This document shows positions 30,560 to 39,256 of a stretch of 64,000 nucleotides of DNA, piece by piece. The translations under genes and the position numbers were made by a program. Every line of letters begins with the position of its first letter. The stretch's first letter is position 1. Source of the stretch: an uncultured Clostridia bacterium (lineage in GTDB: Bacteria > Bacillota > Clostridia > Oscillospirales > Ruminococcaceae); NCBI GenBank assembly GCA_947166275.1, contig CAMVDP010000008.1, positions 1 through 64,000 of the forward strand, read 5' to 3'. The notes under the pieces are model-generated. The model saw nothing but the letters and a program-made list of their open reading frames with translations. It searched no databases and had not been told where the DNA came from.

Positions 30560-30766
30560 TTACCCAATATCACCAATCGATCTTGCGACCGTCATTTTGT
30601 TTTCTTGGAGTCTTATAAGCTCTTCTCGAGCTTTTACAATATCTGTTGGAGAGTTTTCTTGTAAACGATACGGTATAACAGACATTTCCCCAATTTTGGG
30701 GCGAACAAGATACGGCTTTATCGTGTTAAACAAATCCGTCTCTTTTTGTGTAAGAATAAGCCTCAT
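30560..30766 (-). CDS. 68-aa protein of unknown function; candidate immunity/antitoxin partner of the upstream fusion
   Basis: Starts 6 nt after the upstream stop with AGGTGA RBS overlapping that stop; AT-rich; MRLILTQKETDLFNTIKPYLVRPKIGEMSVIPYRLQ.... Confidence 0.65.
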   Translation of the reverse strand: MRLILTQKETDLFNTIKPYLVRPKIGEMSVIPYRLQENSPTDIVKAREELIRLQENKMTVARSIGDIG

Positions 30767-30772
30767 GTATAA

Positions 30773-31808
30773 TCACCTGCCAAGCAGCTTTTGAGTTAAA
30801 TATTCGGTATGTGCCTCTGAATACTTACCTTGATAATAACTATCAGACCCATACACACTTAAATTATCTATATTATACCCTTTTTTCTCTGCTTTGTCAA
30901 GTGATTTTTTGCCTTTTATATCAGCCCATTCAAAATACGCTTTTCTATTTTCATCAGTAATTGTCCCTTTCTTTCTTCTGTACTCTTCGGCATCTTTCCA
31001 ATGAAATAGTTCATGAACATACGAACTTCTATCGTCATCGCCACAAGCAAACGTTGACATGAAATCAGGCATTTCGGATTTTTTATAAATCGCAACAGAA
31101 TCGGTTATAAAAAGTCGGTTTGACACAGGATTATATGTTGCGACTGCTGCCTTTGACATTTCACCGCCTGATATAATAAATATTTCCGGCTTATTTTCTG
31201 CGTCTTTTGCGCCTATGAGATCATAAACCTCGGATACTTTCTTATCGATTTGATGTAACTGTTTAGGCTTAACGTGCGCATCACTTGATATGTAGATATT
31301 GTTTACAGATGTGGTAACTCTATATGCCTGTATTTCCTTGTTCCTTGTTATTGTTACCGGATTTTCTGTATCAAGCTCATATTTTCGGTATTGGCTGCCG
31401 CTTCCAATAGGGGGCACGGTCTTAACAAAGTTTATCGGCTTCTTTTTCATACTCTCGTCCTTGTATCCATAAACCTCCGTCCTGTCCATTCGGACAGTCA
31501 GACCGTTTTTCTCGCAGTAAGCATTGAGCTGCGCGGTGGTCTCTTTTATCTTCCGGCCGTACTCACGCACACCCTCATCATCGCCGGCGGCTTTTAAAGC
31601 GTTCCGTGTGGTTTTCTGCTTGCGTATCTTGCGCTCGATCTCACGCTGCTTGACGACCTTGTCATACTCTTCGGAGTTTTCCTTCTCGTCATACTGCTTC
31701 TCGCGGTTGATGAACATACCGTCCGAGACCCCGCGGATAGAATGTCCGCAATTGATACCGAGAAGCCCCGCGGCTTCGCCGTAGGAAGTGCTCGACCACG
31801 GCAGATGT
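30773..31808 (-). pseudogene. 5'-truncated phage minor capsid protein (Phage_min_cap2-like) with C-terminal HExxH metallopeptidase/toxin-like domain
   Basis: Frame open upstream of the called ATG (31717): ...WSSTSYGEAAGLLGINCGHSIRGVSDGMFINREKQYDE..., a phage minor-capsid C-terminal signature; C-terminus has SSYVHELFHWKDAEEYRR. Most of the capsid domain is missing. Confidence 0.65.
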
Positions 31809-31974
31809 ACAAACGAAAGAGTATATATTATCCAATATCGACATTCATCGTATAATTCGGAAAAAACTGCGGAAAAATATTTTTGCGAAACGAAGTTTTC
31901 TCCTATATGCGCTCGTAGTGCGCGCTTTTTGAAAACTTCTCCTACGCATCCTAATTTGAGAAAAGGTGAATGAT

Positions 31975-32643
31975 ATGAACAGTTTTTTCAGAATGATGCT
32001 GGTACTTGCGGCTATCGTACTCTGCGCAGCGGTGGCAAAGACCTCACAGCCCGATGAGGCACTTCCCGCGTATTCCCGCACAGGCTCCTCCGGCACCGAG
32101 GTCGAGGAGGTACAGCGCGTACTTAAAGAGCGCGGGCTGTTTAACGGCGAGATAACAGGCTACTACGGCGAGCAGACCCGCCAGGCGGTCACCAAATTCC
32201 AGCGCCAGCAGGGTCTTAAGCAGAGCGGCATAGCCGATGAAGCCACTCTCAAGAGGCTCGGCATCACTATCGGAGTTGTACCCGAGGCGACTGACGCGAA
32301 CATCAACCTCCTTGCGCGAATGATCTCCGCCGAAGGCAGGGGAGAGTCCTACGTGGGTCAGGTAGCTATCGGTGCTGTCATCTGCAACCGCATCGAGCAC
32401 CCCTCGTTCCCAGACACCCTTGCGGGAGTGATCTATCAGAACGGCGCGTTTACAGCTCTTAACGACGGGCAGTTCTACCAGCCTGTCAGCGAGAGTGCCT
32501 ACTCGGCGGCGCGTGACGCGCTTGCGGGATGGGATCCCACCGGCGGGGCGATATACTACTACAATCCCGCCAAAACAAGCAATCGCTTCATCTACTCGCG
32601 CCCTGTCATAGCAGTGATAGGTGACCACAGATTCTGCTCGTGA
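31975..32643 (+). CDS. SleB-like cell wall hydrolase with N-terminal peptidoglycan-binding domain
   Basis: PG_binding_1 (GTEVEEVQRVLKERGLFNGEITGYYGEQTRQAVTKFQRQQGL) + Hydrolase_2 (LLARMISAEGRGESYVGQVAIGAVICNRI). Confidence 0.9.
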   Translation: MNSFFRMMLVLAAIVLCAAVAKTSQPDEALPAYSRTGSSGTEVEEVQRVLKERGLFNGEITGYYGEQTRQAVTKFQRQQGLKQSGIADEATLKRLGITIGVVPEATDANINLLARMISAEGRGESYVGQVAIGAVICNRIEHPSFPDTLAGVIYQNGAFTALNDGQFYQPVSESAYSAARDALAGWDPTGGAIYYYNPAKTSNRFIYSRPVIAVIGDHRFCS

Positions 32644-32664
32644 GCATAAAGCGTTTACGGGTGT

Positions 32665-32703
32665 CCCCGGCATGAGCCGTATACGGTCCTGCCGGGGTAT
32701 TTT
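32665..32703 (+). terminator. rho-independent terminator
   Basis: ccccggcatgagccgtatacggtcctgccggggtatttt. Confidence 0.75.
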
Positions 32704-32766
32704 GTACTGACCGTTCCGGAGATGTTTTAAGTGTCAATATACTGCCGTTCCCGTCGAAAAATGTAT

Positions 32767-32795
32767 TTGACAAATCTGTGAATGTGTGCTATAAT
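32767..32795 (+). promoter_or_regulatory. consensus promoter TTGACA-17-TATAAT
   Basis: Exact hexamers upstream of purA. Confidence 0.85.
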
Positions 32796-32849
32796 ATGAC
32801 GGATATTCCGTTTAGCATCAATTTCAAACTTTGAAAGGAATGGTATAAT

Positions 32850-34124
32850 ATGCCGGCAAGTATCGTAGTTGGGACCCAGTGGGGCGATGAGGGAAAGGGC
32901 AAGATAATCGACATCATCGCGTCAAGGGCAGATGTCGTGGTTCGCTCGCAGGGTGGAAACAATGCGGGTCATACCGTAGTGAACGATGGGGAGACATACA
33001 AGCTCCATCTTATCCCGTCGGGTATCCTGTATAAGGATACACTGTGCCTCATAGGCGCGGGAGTAGTACTCGATCCGAAGGATTTCATAGGCGAGCTGGA
33101 CAGCCTCGGCTCAAGAGGAGTGACCTTTGACAATCTGAAGATCGATCCGAGAGCTCATGTCATAATGCCGTGGCACATCACTCTCGACGGACTCTCCGAG
33201 AAGTTCAGGGGCAACAGCGATATCGGTACCACAAAGCGTGGCATAGGTCCGACATATATGGATAAATACGAGCGTTGCGGCATACGCGTGTATGACCTTA
33301 TCCACCCCGAGGTATTCGCTGAGAAGGCTCGTGCCACAGGCAGGCTCAAGAACGAGATAATCACCAAGGTGTACGGCGGTGAAGCACATGACATCGAGGC
33401 GATAATCAAGGAATACACCGAGTACGGCAAACGTATTGCGAAGTACGTTGATGATGTATCAGTCATCGTATACGAGGCTGATAAAGCCGGCAAACAGATC
33501 ATGTTCGAGGGTGCGCAGGCTACATTGCTCGATATCGATTTCGGCACATATCCGTACGTAACATCGTCGCACCCCGTTTCCGCAGGAGTCTGCGTCGGCA
33601 CAGGCGTAGGCCCTATGATAATCAATGATATCATCGGTGTTGCGAAGGCGTACACGACCCGTGTGGGCAAAGGTCCGTTCCCGACAGAGCTCAATGACGA
33701 GACAGGCGACCTTATCCGCAACCGCGGCGGTGAATTCGGGACCACCACCGGAAGACCGAGAAGAACAGGTTGGTTCGACGCTGTTATCGTGCGTCATTCC
33801 GTTCGTGTCAACGGACTTTCAAAGCTTGCGATAAACAAGCTCGATACACTCAGCGGCATCGGCGAGCTCAAGATATGCACCGCATACGAAAAGCCCGATG
33901 GTACGATAATAAAGGATTTCCCGCCCACACTTGAGGAGCTCGCGGACTGCAAGCCGGTATACGAGAGCTTCCCGGGCTTCAATGACGATGTATCGTCATG
34001 CCGCAGCTTCGATGAGCTGCCGGATATATGCAAGAAGTACATCTTAAAGCTCGAAGAGCTGTGCGGTTGCAGAATAGCAATGGTAGGCATAGGCCCTGAC
34101 AGAAGCCAGATACTCGAAAGATAA
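32850..34124 (+). CDS. purA: adenylosuccinate synthase
   Basis: VVGTQWGDEGKGKIIDII, GGNNAGHTV, TTTGRPRRTGWFDAV. Confidence 0.98.
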   Translation: MPASIVVGTQWGDEGKGKIIDIIASRADVVVRSQGGNNAGHTVVNDGETYKLHLIPSGILYKDTLCLIGAGVVLDPKDFIGELDSLGSRGVTFDNLKIDPRAHVIMPWHITLDGLSEKFRGNSDIGTTKRGIGPTYMDKYERCGIRVYDLIHPEVFAEKARATGRLKNEIITKVYGGEAHDIEAIIKEYTEYGKRIAKYVDDVSVIVYEADKAGKQIMFEGAQATLLDIDFGTYPYVTSSHPVSAGVCVGTGVGPMIINDIIGVAKAYTTRVGKGPFPTELNDETGDLIRNRGGEFGTTTGRPRRTGWFDAVIVRHSVRVNGLSKLAINKLDTLSGIGELKICTAYEKPDGTIIKDFPPTLEELADCKPVYESFPGFNDDVSSCRSFDELPDICKKYILKLEELCGCRIAMVGIGPDRSQILER

Positions 34125-34133
34125 CGGGTGGGC

Positions 34134-34895
34134 ATGAACATACTTTTTATCGGTGATGTAGTTGGGCAGAGAAGCGTGGAATTCCTCGCGGAGAAATTGC
34201 CGGAGCTCAAGCGTGAGCACTGCGTGGACATGACGATAGTGAATGGCGAGAACTCCGCTGACGGTAACGGGATAACACCGTTCTCGGCAAAACTGCTGCT
34301 CGGACTTGCAGATGTGGTGACGACAGGCAATCACTGTTTCCGCAGGCGCGAGATGAACGATATGTACGAGGAGAGCGAGGTAATAATCCGCCCCGCTAAC
34401 TTCGGAGATACCGTTGGCAGGGGATATACCGTTTATGACATGGGAAAGACCCGCGTTGCGGTAGTGAACCTTATCGGTATGGCGTTCATGGAGAGCTGTG
34501 ACAATCCGTTCAAGTACGCTGACAAAATACTTGAGGAGCTTGACACACCGAATATCATCGTTGATTTCCATGCCGAAGCAACTTCAGAGAAGAAGGCTAT
34601 GGGCTTCTATCTCGAAGGCAAGGTCTCGGCAGTGATCGGCACACACACACACGTACAGACCGCGGATGAACAGATACTCGGCGGTCATACCGGGTACATC
34701 ACCGATGTGGGATATACCGGCGTGCGCGATTCGATCCTCGGTATAGACAAAGATGTGATAATCTCACGGCTCACAAGCTATTATCCGCAGAAACATACTT
34801 ATCCGGAAGGAGACATAATGATAAATGCCGTTGTTATCTCAATAGATGATAAATGTGGGAAATGCACGGCGATAAAAAGGTTGTATATTATTTAA
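34134..34895 (+). CDS. ymdB: YmdB-family metallophosphoesterase
   Basis: MNILFIGDVVGQRS, NGENSADGNGIT, TGNHCF, GTHTHVQTADEQIL. Confidence 0.94.
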   Translation: MNILFIGDVVGQRSVEFLAEKLPELKREHCVDMTIVNGENSADGNGITPFSAKLLLGLADVVTTGNHCFRRREMNDMYEESEVIIRPANFGDTVGRGYTVYDMGKTRVAVVNLIGMAFMESCDNPFKYADKILEELDTPNIIVDFHAEATSEKKAMGFYLEGKVSAVIGTHTHVQTADEQILGGHTGYITDVGYTGVRDSILGIDKDVIISRLTSYYPQKHTYPEGDIMINAVVISIDDKCGKCTAIKRLYII

Positions 34896-34921
34896 AATAA
34901 TATAAAATATCAAGGGAGGAA

Positions 34922-35188
34922 ATGAAAATGGACGTTATCAAGGTTTCAGCCAGAAGCGTACCAAAGTCGGTAGCGGGAGCTATCTGTGCGGTCATTCGCG
35001 AGTGTGGAAGAGCGGAGGTCGAGGCTGTTGGAGCCGGAGCCGTAAATCAGGCAGTCAAGGCTGCTGCGGTAGCGAGAGTCTTTCTTTCAGAAGAAGGTAT
35101 CGATGCCGTATGTATACCGACGTTTGAAGAGCTTGAGGTCGCAGGCGCAGTAAAGACCGGAATGAAGCTCACGGTAGAAAAAAGATAA
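34922..35188 (+). CDS. spoVS: stage V sporulation protein S
   Basis: VIKVSARSVPKSVAGAICAVIRECGRAEVEAVGAGAVNQAVKA. Confidence 0.96.
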   Translation: MKMDVIKVSARSVPKSVAGAICAVIRECGRAEVEAVGAGAVNQAVKAAAVARVFLSEEGIDAVCIPTFEELEVAGAVKTGMKLTVEKR

Positions 35189-35206
35189 TTTCCGTGTGAA
35201 ATGCTA

Positions 35207-35235
35207 TTGACAAAGATCGTTTTAGGTGGTATAAT
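35207..35235 (+). promoter_or_regulatory. consensus promoter TTGACA-17-TATAAT
   Basis: Upstream of the ABC transporter operon. Confidence 0.8.
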
Positions 35236-35308
35236 AACGTAAATAATATTTACACTACTGCCTGAAACGTTTTTTGTTTCGGCAAATCACGGATAAGGAG
35301 GAAAAAGT

Positions 35309-36229
35309 ATGTCACTGGTCGTCGAACATCTTTCAAAAAAGTTCGGGGAAAAAGTCGCTGTAAGAGATCTGTCGTTTGAGATCAACGAGCCGGGAGTGTT
35401 TGCTTTTCTTGGCACAAACGGAGCAGGCAAGAGTACATCGATACGTATGATACTCGGAATGCTTGCAAAAGACAGCGGAAGTGTTCTGTGGAACGGACAA
35501 CCGCTCGATATAATGAAGGAGCAGGTCGGTTATCTCGCGGAGGAGCGCGGACTTTACCCGAAGTACAACATACTTGAACAGATGTATTACTTTGCTTCGA
35601 TAAAAGGCGTGAAGAAAAAGGATGCGACTCCTGCTATTGACTATCTGTTCTCGCGTCTGAAGATAGATGAGTATAAGAAGATGAAGGCGGAGCAGCTCTC
35701 AAAGGGCAATCAGCAGAAGGTACAGCTTGCTGCGGCACTGCTGTGCAACCCGAAGCTGATAATCCTCGATGAGCCGCTGAGCGGTCTTGATCCGGTCAAC
35801 GCAGATCTGTTCAAGTCGATAATACGCGAGGAGCGGGACAACGGCAAGTACATAATCATGTCGTCACACCAGATGGAGACGATCGAGGAGTTCTGTGAGG
35901 ATCTCGTGCTTCTGCATCACGGAGATGTAGTCATGAGCGGAAACCTCAATGATATCAAGCGTTCGCGCGGCCGTGAAAATCTTACGATAAAGGCTGACAA
36001 GCCCATCGGCGATATCGCACAGCGCTGCGGACTCACGCTTGTGGAAGAAACACCGAACGGTTCGTCCTTCAAGGTAAAGAGCGAGGACGATGCGGGCAGG
36101 ATGCTGCGTGAGATGCTTGACAACGGAATCAATGTGATAAAATTTGACCTCAGAGAACCGACACTTCACGAGCTGTTCGTTGAGAAGTGCGGCGGAAATA
36201 CACAAGAAACAGCGCCGGAGGTGAGATGA
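35309..36229 (+). CDS. ABC transporter ATP-binding protein (NatA-like)
   Basis: Walker A GTNGAGKST, signature LSKGNQQKVQLA, Walker B LIILDEP. Confidence 0.95.
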   Translation: MSLVVEHLSKKFGEKVAVRDLSFEINEPGVFAFLGTNGAGKSTSIRMILGMLAKDSGSVLWNGQPLDIMKEQVGYLAEERGLYPKYNILEQMYYFASIKGVKKKDATPAIDYLFSRLKIDEYKKMKAEQLSKGNQQKVQLAAALLCNPKLIILDEPLSGLDPVNADLFKSIIREERDNGKYIIMSSHQMETIEEFCEDLVLLHHGDVVMSGNLNDIKRSRGRENLTIKADKPIGDIAQRCGLTLVEETPNGSSFKVKSEDDAGRMLREMLDNGINVIKFDLREPTLHELFVEKCGGNTQETAPEVR

Positions 36230-37603
36230 ATGAGAATAAAGGGTTGGAAGGAAGTATTTGCCTTCACATTCAATCAACAGATAAAAACCAAGTCGTTTAT
36301 CATCGGCACAGCGGTCATGGCGTTCATCGTGGCTCTTATCGCGTTCCTTGCGGATGTTCTGCCTATGGCCTTCCTCGGTTCCCAGATCGAGCAGGCTGAA
36401 AACGCTTTGAAGGGCGGAAGCATATATACTGTCGATACGGTCTACATAAGCAATGAAACGGACTACAGATTTGATCTGACCAATCTCCTCACATCGCAGT
36501 CTCTCAACTGCAAGATTATCACATCAGCCGAAGCTGACGCAAAGATATCGGAGATCTCCGATACATCGGAAAAGGCGATGGTGGTACGTATCATCTCCGG
36601 GAATAACGGTCTCGGTGTAGATTCAAGATACGCTACAGGTGAGGATAACCCGGTCACGAAGAATGACTGCGGCAGTATCAGCTCAATGATCGCGAGCGAG
36701 GTGAATGTACAGTATCTTCTGCAGATCGGAGTTCCCGAAAACGAGATAGCGCGCACGCTTTCCGGTGTCACTACTACCGTAAGCAGCGCCGGCGAGGAAC
36801 CGGTAAGCATGATTCAGCAGATAATGAACTCTGTTGTACCCATGATCTCCGCTATAGTGCTGTTCATATTTATATTCTCATACAGCCAGCTCGTAGCACA
36901 GGCTGTGGCTATCGAGAAATCATCGAGAGTGATCGAGTATCTTCTCACATCGGTGAAGCCGCTTGCGATAATACTCGGTAAGGTACTCGCAATGTGCTGT
37001 GTTTCACTTCTGCAGTTCTTCATCATCGGACTCGGCGGCACATTAGGATTTTTGGTATCCCTCCCGTTTGGCATCATGTCCAAGGTGGGTTCGCTCGCGG
37101 GTGCAGCAGCTGACAGCATGGCTGCTGCCGGAAACAGCGAGGCTATCGGTATTGTGAACGATATCGGAGCCGCGTTCTCTAATGTGGACTTGAGCGTACT
37201 TGTCATAATGATAGTAACGTTCATACTCGGTTTCCTGTTCTTCTCCGGTCTCGCAGGACTTGCTGGTGCGAGCATCAGTAAGATGGAGGATCTGTCCTCC
37301 GCTATACAGCCGATGTCGCTGATAGGCGTGCTTGGCTTCTACCTTGCGTACTTCCCGCAGGTAACTGGCGAGGAGAATACGATGTCCATGATAGCGAGGT
37401 ATATCCCGATATCTTCACCGTTCATACTAACGTCCGACTATATGCTCGGAAAGATAGGCATAGTCGAGGCGCTTATATCGATAGCGATAATGGTCGCTGC
37501 GGATATCCTTATAATGATGTTTGTGGCAAAGGTTTATGAGACGATAATTCTCCACACAGGCAACAGACTGAAAATAGGCGATATGCTTAAAATGACAAAG
37601 TAA
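36230..37603 (+). CDS. ABC transporter permease (NatB-like)
   Basis: Immediately follows the ATPase; multiple TMs; SYSQLVAQAVAIEKSSRVIEYLLTSVKPL motif. Confidence 0.92.
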   Translation: MRIKGWKEVFAFTFNQQIKTKSFIIGTAVMAFIVALIAFLADVLPMAFLGSQIEQAENALKGGSIYTVDTVYISNETDYRFDLTNLLTSQSLNCKIITSAEADAKISEISDTSEKAMVVRIISGNNGLGVDSRYATGEDNPVTKNDCGSISSMIASEVNVQYLLQIGVPENEIARTLSGVTTTVSSAGEEPVSMIQQIMNSVVPMISAIVLFIFIFSYSQLVAQAVAIEKSSRVIEYLLTSVKPLAIILGKVLAMCCVSLLQFFIIGLGGTLGFLVSLPFGIMSKVGSLAGAAADSMAAAGNSEAIGIVNDIGAAFSNVDLSVLVIMIVTFILGFLFFSGLAGLAGASISKMEDLSSAIQPMSLIGVLGFYLAYFPQVTGEENTMSMIARYIPISSPFILTSDYMLGKIGIVEALISIAIMVAADILIMMFVAKVYETIILHTGNRLKIGDMLKMTK

Positions 37604-37610
37604 CAGATCT

Positions 37611-37640
37611 AAAAGTGGGAGCGGAAGCTCCCACTTTTTT
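37611..37640 (+). terminator. rho-independent terminator
   Basis: aaaagtgggagcggaagctcccactttttt. Confidence 0.9.
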
Positions 37641-37661
37641 GCACAAAAAAACAAAAACCAC

Positions 37662-37710
37662 TTGAAAACCTATAAAACCTATGGTATAATGATAATATAG
37701 TATATACCAT
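37662..37710 (+). promoter_or_regulatory. rrf2 promoter (TTGAAA-17-TATAAT) with palindromic operator atggtata-N14-tataccat over the -10
   Basis: Arms at 37681-37688 and 37703-37710. Confidence 0.6.
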
Positions 37711-37722
37711 GGGGTGAGGAAA

Positions 37723-38160
37723 ATGAAGATTTCAACAAAGGGAAGATATGCGCTCAGAATGATAACCGATATCGCGGCACGGCAGGATGACGGGTTCATC
37801 TCATTGAAGGAGATATCCGACAGACAGGGGATATCTAAAAAGTACCTTGAGCAGATAGTGCCGCAGCTGACAAAGAATGGTCTGCTGAAGACCAATCGCG
37901 GAAATCATGGAGGATATTCCCTGACAAAGAAGGCTGAAGAGATCACGGTCGGTGATGTCCTTCGTGCAGCAGAAGGCAGCATAGCTACGGTATCATGCCT
38001 CGAATACGAGACGAATGACTGTCCGAGAGCTGACAAATGCGCCACACTGTTCGTCTGGAAGGGGCTTAATAAAGTGATCAACGAATACCTTGACGGCGTG
38101 ACCGTGGCTGATATCCTCGAACACAGTTCCGGCGATTCGGGCAGTGATTTCTGTATCTGA
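37723..38160 (+). CDS. Rrf2-family (IscR-like) transcriptional regulator
   Basis: MKISTKGRYALRMITDIAARQ; CLEYETNDCPRADKC three-cysteine cluster; start at internal ATG 37723. Confidence 0.93.
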   Translation: MKISTKGRYALRMITDIAARQDDGFISLKEISDRQGISKKYLEQIVPQLTKNGLLKTNRGNHGGYSLTKKAEEITVGDVLRAAEGSIATVSCLEYETNDCPRADKCATLFVWKGLNKVINEYLDGVTVADILEHSSGDSGSDFCI

Positions 38161-38171
38161 ATATATATTTC

Positions 38172-38205
38172 TCTCTCCCTCATGATCCATGAGGGAGAGT
38201 TTTTA
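38172..38205 (+). terminator. rho-independent terminator
   Basis: ctctccctcatgatccatgagggagagttttt. Confidence 0.9.
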
Positions 38206-38329
38206 TTCTGTATGGCGGTTTTGTAAAATTTTTTCGTGAAATTGCGCGAAAAGACTTGCAATTTACTGAAAAATTTGATAAAATAATATTTGTACGCTCG
38301 GTCGTTACTAAAACGTCCGGCATAGTTCA

Positions 38330-39256
38330 ATGAAAGGAAGCAGGGTGCAGGATTTGCTGTATTATCTTACCGATATCTGGAACTCGCTGATAAGTGTTTT
38401 CAGCTCAATACAACCCATAGATTGGCTCGATATACTGTTCCTCGCAGTAATTCTGTATTGGGTCATCAAACTGGTTCGCGAGACAAGAGCAGAACAGCTC
38501 GTAAAGGGTGTTGTACTTCTTGTCATCGTTCTTTTCATTGTCAATCAGTTTGAGTTCAAGGCAATGAAGGTCATAAGTGAGACCTTTGTCAACGTCGGAC
38601 TCGTTGCGTTCATTGTCATGTTCCAGCCCGAGCTTCGTCGTGCGCTCGAAAAGGTCGGCCGCTCGAAAGTCATGAAGCCTATGCTGCTATTCGATAATGC
38701 GGGTCCCGATGACCAGAACAAGGAGACCGTTGCAATAGAGCAGATATCCCTCGCGTGTGAGAAGCTTTCCCGAACTGCCACAGGTGCGCTCATAGTCATC
38801 GAACGTGAGACAAAGCTCGGTGAGCAGATAGAGACCGGTACGATTCTCAACGCGATACCGAGTGAGGAGCTGTTCAGAAACATATTCTTCCCGAATACCC
38901 CCATGCACGACGGTGCAGTAATAATCCGTAATGGTATGATATACGCCGCAGGCTGCTTCCTGCCGAAGCCCTCGAAGGAGGAGCTCATAAACAAGGAGCT
39001 CGGTTCCCGCCACCGTGCCGCGATAGGCATGAGCGAGGTGTCCGACGCTGTGATAATAGTAGTGTCCGAGGAAACCGGCATGATATCCATAGCCGAGAAC
39101 GGCAGACTCGAACGTGGCTTTGACCGCGAGAAACTCCGCAATTACCTGAAAAAGGCAATGCTTCCCGAAAACACGGAGATGAAGAAATCCAGAGATAAGC
39201 GTAAAAACGTAAAGCCGGCCGATACCGACAAAGCGAAAGGCGGTGACGGAAAGTGA
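38330..39256 (+). CDS. cdaA: diadenylate cyclase CdaA
   Basis: N-terminal TMs; DAC domain with NTPMHDGAVIIR and GSRHRAAIGMSE. Confidence 0.96.
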   Translation: MKGSRVQDLLYYLTDIWNSLISVFSSIQPIDWLDILFLAVILYWVIKLVRETRAEQLVKGVVLLVIVLFIVNQFEFKAMKVISETFVNVGLVAFIVMFQPELRRALEKVGRSKVMKPMLLFDNAGPDDQNKETVAIEQISLACEKLSRTATGALIVIERETKLGEQIETGTILNAIPSEELFRNIFFPNTPMHDGAVIIRNGMIYAAGCFLPKPSKEELINKELGSRHRAAIGMSEVSDAVIIVVSEETGMISIAENGRLERGFDREKLRNYLKKAMLPENTEMKKSRDKRKNVKPADTDKAKGGDGK

